64,000 nt of DNA from Flavobacterium aquatile LMG 4008 = ATCC 11947. Its GTDB lineage: Bacteria; Bacteroidota; Bacteroidia; Flavobacteriales; Flavobacteriaceae. Shown here one piece after another: positions 25,472-34,776 of this stretch. A program made the translations under genes and the position numbers. Each line of letters starts with the position of its first letter. Position 1 is the stretch's first letter. The notes under the pieces were generated by a model. The model was not told the DNA's origin. It did no database searches and saw only the letters and a program-made list of their open reading frames with translations. Location: contig NZ_JRHH01000004.1 in NCBI RefSeq assembly GCF_000757385.1, positions 372,001 through 436,000 of the forward strand, given 5' to 3'.

Positions 25472-27199
25472 CTACTTTTTATCCAACATCAATTCTTTAA
25501 TGTATTTCACTGGTGCGCTTCCGTAACTCAGGAACGTTTCATGGAATTTCTTTAAATCGAATTGATCGCCGTCTTTCTTTTTAAGTGTTTCTCTAAATTC
25601 GTAAATCTCTGTATAACCTGTAAAATAGGAACACAATTGCACCTGAGATAACGTAGCTCGTTTCCATTTGCCATCGGCTTCGGCTTGTTGTTGAAAGGCT
25701 TCATTGGTTAGCAAACTAATCGCTTCCTCTTTAGACATATCTTTGGTGTGAACACTATAATCCAAAATTGTATTGCAAGTCGTTCTTAAATTCCATTTGT
25801 AATACATCAACCACATTTCGTCTGAATTCTTGTAACCACTTTCTAGCATCATTCGTTCGGTGTAAACCGCCCAACCTTCGACCATTGCGCCATTTCCTAA
25901 AATAGATTTGATAATACTTGGCGATTGATTGCTGTAAACCAACTGCGTGTAATGTCCAGGAACTGCTTCGTGAATGTTTAAAATCTGCAAAATATAATCG
26001 TTGTATTCTCTCAAATAACTTTCAGAACGTTCGGCATCCCAACCCGACATACTTCCTACATTGTAATACGTATTGGCATTTTTGTCATAAGGTCCAGGCG
26101 AAGAAATAGACGCACCAGCAACACCAGCCATATAATCGGGTTCTTTGCGCACAACTAATGGTTTTGATGGATCTATATAAAGCAAGTTTTTCGCTTTTAC
26201 ATAAGCCGTTAGTTCGGGAATTTGCTTTTCTATTTCCGATTGGAATTTATCTGGCGAGGTATGTTGTAACGAGATTTTATCAATAACTTGTCGGATAACT
26301 TGTAATTTATCAGTTGGTTTTGGAGCCGAACCCATGTATTTTGACCACAATTTATCGGCTAAAACAAACATTTTTTCATGCAATTCTTTCTTATGATTGA
26401 TGGCTTTTTGATAAATTTCATCGGCAGAATAACTCGACTGAATGTCGAAATCAAATTTCTTTGCATACAATTCTTTTCCTAATCGAAATGATTTTGGTGT
26501 TTTGTTTTCTAATTTTTGCAACCAATCAGCATAACTTTTAATTGCTGCAACCGATTTTTGTGCTTTACTTAAAATAGCCGTTTTCTCCGATTCCGATAAT
26601 TTACTTTTGTCTAAGGAGGCTTTTAAATCGGATTCAAATACTGAAATACCACCTAAATTTTGATCTATTGCTAATTGCGTATGCTCAATTGTTGGATTTT
26701 TAATATTCGCTTTTGCAGCTTCATAATACGCCGGAATGTTATCCATTTTAGTACCAAAATTCTTTAATCTGGTTTCTAAAGTGTCGTAACTTCCGTTTAA
26801 TATTTCAGCGAAAGCACCGCAAACATTATATTCAGAAGGATTCCAAGTATCTGATTTTAATTCGTTTATTGAAAAAACTGTTCCTTCTGCATAATTCTTA
26901 ATCATGTAGAAATCCGTTTTATTATTATCCGATAAATTATCTATCGAATAGGTTTCCAACGAATCTAAATTAGCTTGAACAAAATCTACTAATTTCTTAG
27001 AATACTCGGCATTTGGAACAACCAAAACGCTATCGTATTTATGAAATCCTACATTGGAAGCCCAACCCGGATTCAGTTTCCACAAATTGTCAACAAAATT
27101 CTTCTTGTAACTTTCAAAATCAGCATCGGTTTTAACACGTTCTTCTTTCTTGCAAGAAGCAAATAAAACTACAAGACTTAAAGCAATTATTTTTTTCAT
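25472..27199 (-). CDS. DUF885 family lipoprotein, putative zinc peptidase
   Basis: A lipobox (LVVLFASC) indicates a lipid-anchored envelope protein of 575 residues. The DUF885 landmark IHEAVPGHYTQ supplies a zinc-binding HExxxGH-like motif. PYDKNANTYYNVGSM and the C-terminal FLSYGSAPVKYI also fit. Family members are thought to be metallopeptidases, but substrates are unknown. The gene is followed convergently, 12 bases away, by the LysR gene end. Confidence 0.87.
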   Translation of the reverse strand: MKKIIALSLVVLFASCKKEERVKTDADFESYKKNFVDNLWKLNPGWASNVGFHKYDSVLVVPNAEYSKKLVDFVQANLDSLETYSIDNLSDNNKTDFYMIKNYAEGTVFSINELKSDTWNPSEYNVCGAFAEILNGSYDTLETRLKNFGTKMDNIPAYYEAAKANIKNPTIEHTQLAIDQNLGGISVFESDLKASLDKSKLSESEKTAILSKAQKSVAAIKSYADWLQKLENKTPKSFRLGKELYAKKFDFDIQSSYSADEIYQKAINHKKELHEKMFVLADKLWSKYMGSAPKPTDKLQVIRQVIDKISLQHTSPDKFQSEIEKQIPELTAYVKAKNLLYIDPSKPLVVRKEPDYMAGVAGASISSPGPYDKNANTYYNVGSMSGWDAERSESYLREYNDYILQILNIHEAVPGHYTQLVYSNQSPSIIKSILGNGAMVEGWAVYTERMMLESGYKNSDEMWLMYYKWNLRTTCNTILDYSVHTKDMSKEEAISLLTNEAFQQQAEADGKWKRATLSQVQLCSYFTGYTEIYEFRETLKKKDGDQFDLKKFHETFLSYGSAPVKYIKELMLDKK

Positions 27200-27231
27200 G
27201 GAAATTGATTTATAAATTAGTAACCTTGATA

Positions 27232-27633
27232 TTAACTTTGTTTTTCATCGATTTTAATCATTACACTTCCACTAATAATATCGTGAATAGTTCTGCTTTT
27301 TGGATTTAAAAAAACTGATATAAATGAAAACCAACCAAGTATAATTTTGAGAAAATACCTAATTATAGCTTGAAAGATTGAAATACGTTCATTTTCATTA
27401 GATTGTTTTCGTACTCTAATACCCATTTTATGATTTCCAAAAGTAGCGCCATAAGCAGTACATACTGGTTCATACATAAGCAAAGAGAAGAATAAAGTTA
27501 TCCTTACCCAATTGGGAACATTTTCAAATGAATTAAGTAAGTCAGAAAAAAACATCATACATACTATGACAATAATTGAATCAATTAATGTTGATTTAAT
27601 TCTGTCTAAAATTGAAGGATAATTTTCGTTCAT
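27232..27633 (-). CDS. RDD family membrane protein
   Basis: The 133 residues contain three membrane helices and the family features: RIKSTLIDSIIVIVCMM at the start, TFGNHKMGIRVR in the middle, and RTIHDIISGSVMI at the end. RDD proteins are small membrane proteins of mostly unknown role, some linked to ion transport. The gene is closely followed by the DUF885 gene. Confidence 0.8.
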   Translation of the reverse strand: MNENYPSILDRIKSTLIDSIIVIVCMMFFSDLLNSFENVPNWVRITLFFSLLMYEPVCTAYGATFGNHKMGIRVRKQSNENERISIFQAIIRYFLKIILGWFSFISVFLNPKSRTIHDIISGSVMIKIDEKQS

Positions 27634-27642
27634 AACTGCTTT

Positions 27643-27876
27643 TTAATTCAAAGGTAATTTCAACAAATCAATTTTCAACTGCAAATGATTGGACAAAATT
27701 TGAAACGGACTCAATTCTTGCAGTTCTTTATCCGATGTAGCAAAATCGATTAGATCATTCACCTTTTCAGTAACTTCCGAAAGTTTCAACGCTGCTTCAA
27801 CCACTTTTTTCTGTGCAATTAAATCAATTACTTCTTGGTATTTAATCTTCAATTCTCCTATTGCAGTTGCATCCAT
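27643..27876 (-). CDS. Small hypothetical protein, 77 aa
   Basis: This is a soluble helical protein (ELKIKYQEVIDLIAQKKVVEAA, then LKLSEVTEKVNDLIDFAT). It ends nine bases before the RDD start, so the genes probably share a transcript. I recognise no family. Confidence 0.55.
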   Translation of the reverse strand: MDATAIGELKIKYQEVIDLIAQKKVVEAALKLSEVTEKVNDLIDFATSDKELQELSPFQILSNHLQLKIDLLKLPLN

Positions 27877-27893
27877 CTCGATTTACTTTTACT

Positions 27894-28118
27894 TTACTTC
27901 GCCTCTTTTCTACCTCTTTGAATTTCTTCAAATGTACTGCATTTTACGATTTCTTCTTCGTCAAAAATCTGCATTGGTAAATGTATGAAATCTACTTCAG
28001 ATAAATCTTCTTTCAGATAAAATGCAATATCTTCTAGATTATAAAACCACTCTTTATCATATTTTACTTTATGAATGGTGGCGTCTTCCAATAATAATTT
28101 TTCAATTAAAGGTTTCAT
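27894..28118 (-). CDS. Small hypothetical protein, 74 aa
   Basis: The sequence KVKYDKEWFYNLEDIAFYLKE resembles small flavobacterial proteins with a Bro-N/KilA-like or antitoxin-like start, though too little is present to name a family. The end is basic (QRGRKEAK). It lies upstream of another small gene in the same direction. The function is unknown. Confidence 0.5.
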   Translation of the reverse strand: MKPLIEKLLLEDATIHKVKYDKEWFYNLEDIAFYLKEDLSEVDFIHLPMQIFDEEEIVKCSTFEEIQRGRKEAK

Positions 28119-28235
28119 TATGATGCATTAGTAATTATACTTTTCTCGAATATAAAACGGTTCTCGATAAATTTTTTGTTCCGTTGCTCTCCACAAAAAA
28201 CACTCGAACTTACGAACTCTCGATTTAGGTTATTT

Positions 28236-28335
28236 TTTTTAGCCACTGATTCAAAGATTAAAAAGATTCTTCCTTTGTGTTGCTTTGTGTCTCTTTGCGT
28301 TTCTTTGTGTAATTTTTTTTTGCGCTTTGTGGTTA
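28236..28335. repeat. CTTTGTG repeat cluster
   Basis: The block begins GCCACTGATTCAAAGATT and continues with CTTTGTGTTGCTTTGTGTC, CTTTGCGTTTCTTTGTG and GCGCTTTGTGGTTAAA. It shares TGCTTTGTGGTTAAA-like words with the 30.5-30.8 kb array. Confidence 0.6.
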
Positions 28336-28346
28336 AATAGTAGAAT

Positions 28347-30323
28347 CTAATACGCCAACAACTCCTTCAATACTTCTTCAAATCTAACTTTAGGCAAATA
28401 TTGATCTTCCAACGATTTCACAAACGGAATCGGACTTTCCAAACTTCCAACACGTTTTACTGGTGCGTCAAGGTATTGGAACGCATTCTCCATAATAAAC
28501 GATGAGATGTCACTAGAAACTCCACCAAAAATAGTATCTTCTTGCAAAATAATACATCTTCCTGTTTTCTTAACCGATGCCAAAATCGCTTCGGTATCCA
28601 TTGGAACTAATGTTCTTAAATCGATTAAATCGGCTTTTATTTCTGGATTTTTATTCAAAGTTTCTAAAGCCCAATGTACACCAGCTCCAAACGAAATTAC
28701 AGTAACATCATTTCCTTCTTTAATCAACGACGCTTTTCCAAACGGAATGGTGTAATAATCTTTAGGCACATCTTGATAAACCGAACGATACAATTGTTTG
28801 TGCTCAAAGAACATCACCGGATTTGGATCGTTAATCGCAGTATTCAAAAGTCCTTTTACATCATAAGGAAACGCTGGATAAACTACCTTCAAACCTGGTG
28901 TTTTGGTAAACCAAGCTTCATTAGTTTGCGAGTGAAATGGTCCAGCTTGTGTACCACCACCGCAAGGCATTCTTACTACTACGTCGGCTTTTTCGTTCCA
29001 ACGGTAATGTTGTTTAGCCAATAAATTCACAATTGGGTTGAATCCTGTAGAAACGAAATCGGCAAACTGCATTTCTACAATCGCTTTGTGTCCGTTAATC
29101 GATAATCCCATTCCGGCAGAAACTACGGCGCTTTCGCAAATGGGTGTATTTCTAACACGTTCTTTTCCGAACTGTGCTACAAAACCTTCTGTAATTTTGA
29201 ACGCACCACCATATTCGGCAATGTCTTGTCCCATAATTACCAAATTATCGTGACGTTCCATCGACTGACGCAACGCATGAGAAATAGCATCCACCACACG
29301 AATATTTTCTACTTCGCTTGAAGGGTTAACTTCCTCAAATTGATACGGTTTGTACACATCATTTAATTCTTCGCTTAAATCAGCAATAATATCTGGTTCG
29401 GCTTGTGTAATTGCCCAATGTTCGTCTATTTCTGCTTTTATTTTGGCTTTAAATTCGGTGTCCAATTCTTCCGAAAGTACGCCAACAGCTACCAAATAAT
29501 CTTTATAATTCGCAATCGGATCTTTAATTGCCCACATATCCATCAACTCTTGCGGAACGTATTTGGTGCCACTCGCCTCTTCGTGACCGCGCATTCTAAA
29601 GGTTTTAAATTCCAATAAAACAGGTCTCGGATTTACGGCTAACGAAGCTTTCAATTCGGCTATTTTGGTATAAACGTCTAAGATGTTATTTCCGTCGATG
29701 ATGTGGCTTTCCATTCCGTAACCTGCGCCTTTATCGGCAAGGTTTTCACAACGGTATTGCTCGTTGGTTGGCGTTGATAATCCGTAACCGTTGTTTTCGA
29801 TAACGAATAAAACAGGTAAATCCCAAACAGCAGCAATGTTCAACGCTTCGTGAAAATCACCTTCAGACGTTGCGCCTTCACCAGTAAAAACGGCGGTTAC
29901 TTTACCGTTTTGTTTTAGTTTGTTTGCCAATGCAATTCCGTCGGCAACACCTAATTGCGGACCAAGATGCGAGATCATTCCGATGATGTGGAACTCTTGC
30001 GTACCAAAGTGAAAACTTCTGTCGCGACCTTTTGTGAATCCGGTTTTTTTACCTTGCCATTGCGAGAACAAACGGTGCAACGGAATGTCACGACCGGTGA
30101 AAACACCCAAGTTTCTATGCATTGGTAAAATGTATTCGTCTTGGTCTAAAGCGGCAGTGATTCCCACAGAAATGGCTTCTTGACCAATTCCAGAAAACCA
30201 TTTGGATACTTTTCCTTGACGCAGAAGAATAAGCATTTTCTCTTCTATAAGTCTTGGTTTTAGTAGTCTTTTATATAAATCTAATAATTGGATATTGGAT
30301 AATTCTTTTCTATCGAAGTTCAT
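28347..30323 (-). CDS. Fused 2-oxoacid dehydrogenase E1 alpha-beta (branched-chain type)
   Basis: Residues 1-320 are the E1 alpha domain with the thiamine diphosphate motif [15 protein letters not shown] ending in IENNGYG. Residues of about 335-658 are the E1 beta domain ([51 protein letters not shown]). Fusion of both subunits at about 660 residues is common in Bacteroidota. The enzyme decarboxylates branched-chain 2-oxoacids (possibly also pyruvate) for acyl transfer to an E2 lipoyl protein, encoded elsewhere. No E2 or E3 gene is adjacent. Confidence 0.9.
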   Translation of the reverse strand: MNFDRKELSNIQLLDLYKRLLKPRLIEEKMLILLRQGKVSKWFSGIGQEAISVGITAALDQDEYILPMHRNLGVFTGRDIPLHRLFSQWQGKKTGFTKGRDRSFHFGTQEFHIIGMISHLGPQLGVADGIALANKLKQNGKVTAVFTGEGATSEGDFHEALNIAAVWDLPVLFVIENNGYGLSTPTNEQYRCENLADKGAGYGMESHIIDGNNILDVYTKIAELKASLAVNPRPVLLEFKTFRMRGHEEASGTKYVPQELMDMWAIKDPIANYKDYLVAVGVLSEELDTEFKAKIKAEIDEHWAITQAEPDIIADLSEELNDVYKPYQFEEVNPSSEVENIRVVDAISHALRQSMERHDNLVIMGQDIAEYGGAFKITEGFVAQFGKERVRNTPICESAVVSAGMGLSINGHKAIVEMQFADFVSTGFNPIVNLLAKQHYRWNEKADVVVRMPCGGGTQAGPFHSQTNEAWFTKTPGLKVVYPAFPYDVKGLLNTAINDPNPVMFFEHKQLYRSVYQDVPKDYYTIPFGKASLIKEGNDVTVISFGAGVHWALETLNKNPEIKADLIDLRTLVPMDTEAILASVKKTGRCIILQEDTIFGGVSSDISSFIMENAFQYLDAPVKRVGSLESPIPFVKSLEDQYLPKVRFEEVLKELLAY

Positions 30324-30430
30324 TGCGTGTATTTTAAGCCTTGCAAAAATATAAAAAAGAGCATGGTTTCTCCTATTATTTTTGCGGAATTCTTTATGAA
30401 TTTATTTGTTTTCCGTGAATTGTATAAAAT

Positions 30431-30780
30431 GGGATGCGGATGGCACGGTTTAGTTTGGGACGCGGATGAAACGGATGCTAAGCAGCGCGGATTGAAGCGG
30501 ATTTTTTTATGTGCTTTGTGGTTAAATGTTGGGACGCGGATGGCACGGTTTAGTTTGGGACGCGGATGGCACGGTTTTTTCTGGGACGCGGATGAAACGG
30601 ATGCTAAGCAGCGCGGATTGAAGCGGATTATTTTATGTGCTTTGTGGTTAAATGTTGGGACGCGGATGGCACGGTTTAGTTTGGGACGCGGATGAAACGG
30701 ATGCTAAGCAGCGCGGATTGAAGCGGTTTTTTTATGTGCTTTGTGGTTAAATTTTGGGACGCAGATTAAACGGATTAAAC
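30431..30780. repeat. Tandem array of about 100-125 bp GACGCGGAT units
   Basis: Three units begin near 30431, 30530 and 30655. Each carries GCGGATGGCACGG, GACGCGGATGAAACGGATGC, CAGCGCGGATTGAAGCGG and TGTGCTTTGTGGTTAAA. The second unit has an internal duplication of the first segment. An open frame through the array (30327-30695) is a by-product of its repetitive sequence. Confidence 0.8.
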
Positions 30781-30789
30781 GGATTTAGC

Positions 30790-30845
30790 GCTGATTTTTT
30801 TCTTTGTGTGCTTTGTGCATTCTTTGTGCACTTTGTGGTTAAAAA
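30790..30845. repeat. CTTTGTG repeat
   Basis: Repeats of CTTTGTGTGCTTTGTGCATT and CTTTGTGCACTTTGTGG close the array region. They match the block at 28236-28335. Confidence 0.6.
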
Positions 30846-30930
30846 CGACAACTTTGTTATTTATAAGATAAACGCTGTAAAGCCTTGTATTTAGTGCTAT
30901 TTTACTCTAAAAACCCATAAATTGCGTGAA

Positions 30931-30990
30931 CGGTTTTGACTGGTCTTGACTGGTTTTGACTGGTTTTGACCGGTCTTGACTTGTTTGACC
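30931..30990. repeat. 10-bp tandem repeat, about six units
   Basis: Units of consensus TGGTTTTGAC with C/T variation start at 30931, 30941, 30951, 30961 and 30971, then degrade at 30981. Confidence 0.8.
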
Positions 30991-31223
30991 GTTTTTTTAG
31001 GGGTTTTGTTACTATCTTGTTCGTATGTTGTTCTACTGCGCTTCGCTAAAAGGGCACTTTTGTCGAACAACTGTAGAACAAAGGCAAACTAAAACCCAAA
31101 AATCACTACAAAAAAACCTTCTTACTAATCATACCCAAACTAAGTACTGCTTTTACATACACTACACACACTATGTACGCTTTATCTATGCTTTATCCAT
31201 GCCTTTGCTACTACGAATTAATG

Positions 31224-31274
31224 TTGCCTTACAACAAACATTTTTAATAACCTTTTTGACAACCGTAAACTAAC
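31224..31274. repeat. 50-bp direct repeat, left copy
   Basis: The copy begins TTGCCTTACAACAAAC, continues TTTTTAATAACCTT and ends AACCGTAAACTAAC. It matches 31405-31455 with few changes. The 11-bp tandem array lies between the copies. Confidence 0.7.
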
Positions 31275-31281
31275 CATACCC

Positions 31282-31380
31282 GACTCATGTGTGACGTATG
31301 TACGACGTATGTACGACGTATGTACGACGTATGTATGACGTATGTATGACGTATGTATGACGTAAGTACGGAGTAAGTAT
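31282..31380. repeat. 11-bp tandem repeat, nine units
   Basis: The unit GACGTATGTAC/T repeats nine times without gaps (31282, 31293, 31304, ... 31370). Changes are concentrated at the ends. The 11-bp unit is close to one DNA helical turn. Confidence 0.85.
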
Positions 31381-31404
31381 TTTAAAAAATGCCAAATAAT
31401 GCAA

Positions 31405-31455
31405 TTGCCTTACAACAAACTTTTTTAATAACCTTACGGAAAACCGTAAACGAAC
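31405..31455. repeat. 50-bp direct repeat, right copy
   Basis: This is the partner of 31224-31274: TTGCCTTACAACAAAC, TTTTTTAATAACCTT, AAACCGTAAACGAAC. Confidence 0.7.
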
Positions 31456-31619
31456 TATGAAAATTTGGTAATAACTTTGTTGAAAATCAGGTAGTTTTAC
31501 TTGGTTTTTAATAGGAATAATTTTATATGTTTGTGTTGTAGCAAAATTGATTTGCATCACATCACTAGTTTAATTTGTTTAGATATTTGGTAATTTATCG
31601 CTGACATCAATAAGTTAGC

Positions 31620-31636
31620 AGTAATTTACTCTTCGC
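31620..31636 (+). repeat. 17-bp sequence shared with 3239-3255
   Basis: AGTAATTTACTCTTCGC directly follows GTTAGC, about 95 bases before the cyclase start. It is the same gene-boundary sequence as at 3239. Confidence 0.5.
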
Positions 31637-31729
31637 AACAAAAGATCAAATAAACAAACCTAGTTAATTAACTGAAAATATATAACTTAAACTAAATTTT
31701 TTACTTAAACTTAATAATTTTTAAAAAAT

Positions 31730-32977
31730 ATGGACAACGAAATAAATAATAATAAAGAACAAAAGCTTCCAAAAAAAGCTAAAGTAAATAATCCAGCTAA
31801 TTCATCTCCACCGCAACCAAATAATTCAAAACAAGATACAAATCTACCTCCACCTTCAACAATATCTAAAATAGCAGATCCAATAAAATCAAATGTTCCA
31901 CCGCCTCCACCTCCGCAAATATTGAAAACTCAATTTGCTGTTCCTGAACATTTAAGGAATACACAAAGAACAATTTCACAATTGAGGAATTTAGGTATAC
32001 ATTCAGATGAACAATTTGAGTTTGACGATTTTGGAAATGTTAGAATAATAAGCGATGTTAATTTTGCCAGAAAGTCTTGGTCATCTTTTGCAAGTCCAAA
32101 TATTGATAATCAAATGAAATTATTGGAAGAAATAACTGAGCTGAAGAAAAAACTAACAACAACTACAAAACAGCTAAATGATAAAGAAGAAGATAAACAG
32201 AGAGTTATCAAGGATTTAGATCAGCTAACTTCTGAGCTTCAAGCAAAAGAAAAAATCAATCATATTTTGCCGAGGATAAACGAAGAAGCACAAACAAAAA
32301 TACTGGAATGTCAAGATTTCGCAAAACTTTTTGAAAATGCAAAAAGCTGTGATGCAGTTGTTGTATCCATTGATATAAGACGCTCTACTGAGTTGATGCT
32401 AAAAGCTAGAAAGCCAGAATTATTTTCTAAATTTATTACTGAATTAAGTAGAAAACTTTCAAATATAATAATTTCAAATTATGGAATTTTTGACAAATTT
32501 ACTGGTGATGGAATCTTAGCTTTCTTTCCAAAATTTTATAGTGGTGAAGAAGCTATCATTCGAGCTTTAAAAGCAGCCGAAGATTGTCATAAAATTTTTG
32601 ACGAACATTATCATGATTCTAAAGGTTGTTTCAATGTTTTTATCAATGATGTCGGATTAGGAATTGGCATAGATTATGGTACAGTAACTTTAGTTAATAC
32701 AAGCAATGAACTAACAGTAGTAGGAATTCCTGTGGTTTATGCATGCCGTATGTCTGGTGCAAATGCCGGAGATACAATTCTTAATCAACCTGCTAAAGAA
32801 GAAATTGAAAGGTTAAGAGCTACACAGGTAAAATTCATAGAAACAACTTTACATATTAAAAACGAAGGAACAGCGGAAGTATATAAAGTAGATGTGAATC
32901 CAAGTGTATTTACGGCTGTACAAGAACCAAATTGGAAAATTGTAACACAAGAGAATGAAATACAAGAATCAGAATAG
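31730..32977 (+). CDS. Class III adenylate/guanylate cyclase-like protein
   Basis: Residues 1-85 are Pro/Asn-rich and disordered (VPPPPPPQ). About 125-180 form a coiled coil. About 205-385 form a class III cyclase domain. The two metal-binding Asp are present: D215 in SIDIRRST and D260 in FTGDGILAFF. Arg340 in YACRM is kept, but the preceding transition-state Asn is replaced by Val336 (IPVVYACRM), and the usual base-selecting Asp is also absent. There is no signal peptide or membrane helix, so it is cytoplasmic. It would make a cyclic nucleotide, with base choice uncertain. Its nearest downstream neighbour is a nuclease-like gene. Similarity to Pycsar-type cyclases is possible but unproven. 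Confidence 0.82.
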   Translation: MDNEINNNKEQKLPKKAKVNNPANSSPPQPNNSKQDTNLPPPSTISKIADPIKSNVPPPPPPQILKTQFAVPEHLRNTQRTISQLRNLGIHSDEQFEFDDFGNVRIISDVNFARKSWSSFASPNIDNQMKLLEEITELKKKLTTTTKQLNDKEEDKQRVIKDLDQLTSELQAKEKINHILPRINEEAQTKILECQDFAKLFENAKSCDAVVVSIDIRRSTELMLKARKPELFSKFITELSRKLSNIIISNYGIFDKFTGDGILAFFPKFYSGEEAIIRALKAAEDCHKIFDEHYHDSKGCFNVFINDVGLGIGIDYGTVTLVNTSNELTVVGIPVVYACRMSGANAGDTILNQPAKEEIERLRATQVKFIETTLHIKNEGTAEVYKVDVNPSVFTAVQEPNWKIVTQENEIQESE

Positions 32978-33072
32978 CCGTTATTAAAAACTACTTCTAA
33001 AAGTGGTTTCGAGAAATGGCCAGGTATGGGATTTATCAGAAATGGAAAAAGTTTTTAATTTAAAGTTTTTGT

Positions 33073-33080
33073 TATATTTG
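33073..33080 (+). promoter_or_regulatory. Possible -7 element before nuclease gene
   Basis: TATATTTG fits TAnnTTTG about 105 bases before the start at 33186. A clear -33 TTTG is lacking. If used, the nuclease is transcribed independently of the cyclase. Confidence 0.4.
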
Positions 33081-33185
33081 TAAATACTTGGTCTTGGTTC
33101 ATCGCCACTTCATGAAGCCGCAGAACGTTTTTTGCCATTTTCGAGCAACAGAAAACCAAAAAGAATAGACAAAAAAATAAAATAG

Positions 33186-34631
33186 ATGGATAAAATAATT
33201 ACTCGACCTCAAAAGTTTACAGAATTTTTCGGCTTAAAAATAGAACAGGATGAACTTAATTTTTTAGATATTTATGCACATCAAGATATTGCGCTTTTTT
33301 TAGACCCATTTGGAATTTCAGCAATGGGAACAAAATGGTCTAAAGAATGTGAAAATCAAATTGCAACTTATTTTCAATATTTGCTTGATAGTATCAAAGT
33401 TGGAGATAAGCAAACAATAAAAAAACTTTTAAGTGCTTTGCACGAAGTAAATGAAGTTGCACTTGGTTACTCTCAAAATGGTTCAACAGGCAGGGGTATT
33501 GGTCCAAAACAAGCTAAGGAAATTCAATCTGCTTTCGAAACTAGTCAAGCCGCAATTTCAGGAGACATAAAGGATATAGCAGATTGTGCTTTATTAATTC
33601 CAGGAATAAACAGAGACAAAATTTCAGATATAACATCAAATATTTTAAAAAAGCAGTTAATTGAATTTACAAAAGAACAATGTGATTTATATTCAATTCC
33701 TACAAAACGCGTTGCGATATCTGCGTTTGACTTTGAAATTTTAAATTTTAAAAGTTATTTTGACTATTTGCCAATCGTAAACGGAAAACCAAAAATTCTT
33801 TTACCAATAACAAGTGTAAGACAAGACCCAGAATTAAGTAAAGACAAATATTATAGAAATTTTGTTCTTGAATTTTTAAGAGCAGAACATTCACACGCTG
33901 GCGATTCACTTGCTTCAGTTTTAAAAAATGGAACAATAAAAGTTACAATTGCTGATTTAAAGAAAACATATCCAATGGGAACAGATTTTCTATATGATTT
34001 TACAAAAAAGAATCCAAAAATATTAGAAAAATATAAAGAGGAACTAAGAAGAACTGCACTTAAAGGAGAAAAAGCAAAACTTGAGCCTAAAAGAAGAATA
34101 TTATCCGCAGATGAAAGAATTGAAATTTTAAAAAAAATTGAAACAGGAACAAAAGAAGCAACAAATTTTCATAAAATTACTTTTGATAATTTAATTGAAA
34201 TTTTTGGAAATCGCCTTTACGATCCAAAAGGTGAAGTGAAAATTAATGACGGAAGAAAAAGAATTGATATAGTTTTTAATAATAACGAAAAAGGTTTTTT
34301 TCATCAACTAAATAATTTAAACAAAATTCATTGTCCAAAAATATTTGTTGAGTGTAAAAATTATGGAAAAGAATTAGGAAATCCAGAAATTGACCAATTG
34401 CAAACTAGATTTAGTAAACAAAGAGGAATGTTTGGAATTCTACTTTGCAGAACAATCGAAAATAAAGCAAAAATGATTCAACGATGTAAAGATGTTTTAC
34501 ATGATAGAGAAGGATACATAATTGTATTAGAAGATAAAGATATTGAGCAACTATTAAAATTAAAAGAGAAAAATGAAGAAACTAAAATTGACCAATTTAT
34601 GAATCAAAAATTGGATGAAATAATAATGTAA
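33186..34631 (+). CDS. PD-(D/E)XK nuclease-like protein, 481 aa
   Basis: The C-terminal third has the restriction-endonuclease pattern: D361 in RIDIVFNN, followed by E389-C-K391 in FVECKNYG, and then a helix (PEIDQLQTRFSKQRG) as in Mrr-type and related nucleases. The N-terminal 330 residues are unlike any family that I can name. They start RPQKFTEFFGLKIEQDELNF and include GSTGRGIGPKQAKEI, suggesting a recognition or sensor region. Lone nucleases of this build are often anti-phage or restriction-like. It follows the cyclase gene by 209 bases, with a possible promoter and a cassette-like spacer (AGAACGTTTTTTGCC) between. The target is unknown. Confidence 0.72.
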   Translation: MDKIITRPQKFTEFFGLKIEQDELNFLDIYAHQDIALFLDPFGISAMGTKWSKECENQIATYFQYLLDSIKVGDKQTIKKLLSALHEVNEVALGYSQNGSTGRGIGPKQAKEIQSAFETSQAAISGDIKDIADCALLIPGINRDKISDITSNILKKQLIEFTKEQCDLYSIPTKRVAISAFDFEILNFKSYFDYLPIVNGKPKILLPITSVRQDPELSKDKYYRNFVLEFLRAEHSHAGDSLASVLKNGTIKVTIADLKKTYPMGTDFLYDFTKKNPKILEKYKEELRRTALKGEKAKLEPKRRILSADERIEILKKIETGTKEATNFHKITFDNLIEIFGNRLYDPKGEVKINDGRKRIDIVFNNNEKGFFHQLNNLNKIHCPKIFVECKNYGKELGNPEIDQLQTRFSKQRGMFGILLCRTIENKAKMIQRCKDVLHDREGYIIVLEDKDIEQLLKLKEKNEETKIDQFMNQKLDEIIM

Positions 34632-34776
34632 AAAAACAGCGTACAAAAGTGATAATCAATATTGCTATTACGTTTCTGAAATTATCGTAAATCCTAATCC
34701 TTTTTTTTATTTTACAAATCTTCAACTTCTCCAAGACGCAACAAGTTAACAGCAAGCTATTTAAAAAAAATTATAT

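Larger units (their letters stand above)
30846..31729. other. Gene-free repeat-rich region
   Basis: Together with the arrays to its left, this makes about 1.4 kb without a credible gene between the E1 fusion and the cyclase. It contains the 10-bp array at 30931, the paired 50-bp direct repeats at 31224 and 31405, and the 11-bp array at 31282. The possible short frames are low in complexity or lie inside repeats. Confidence 0.6.

Noticed and set aside
30327..30695. 122-codon open frame
   Set aside because: It lies entirely in the GACGCGGAT tandem array and its protein is a repeat of the same residues; no signal of a real gene.
31025..31273. 82-codon frame
   Set aside because: Low-complexity Thr/Tyr/Leu composition over repeat sequence, no start context and no family features.
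31282..31380. Plasmid-type replication origin (iterons)
   Set aside because: Iteron-like array, but no rep gene, and the surrounding genes are chromosomal.
31285..31560. 91-codon minus-strand frame
   Set aside because: Much of it is the 11-bp array translated, giving repetitive Tyr/Val/His residues.
31730..34631. Firm Pycsar call
   Set aside because: No known Pycsar effector domain, a large gap and a possible separate promoter; left as a hypothesis.
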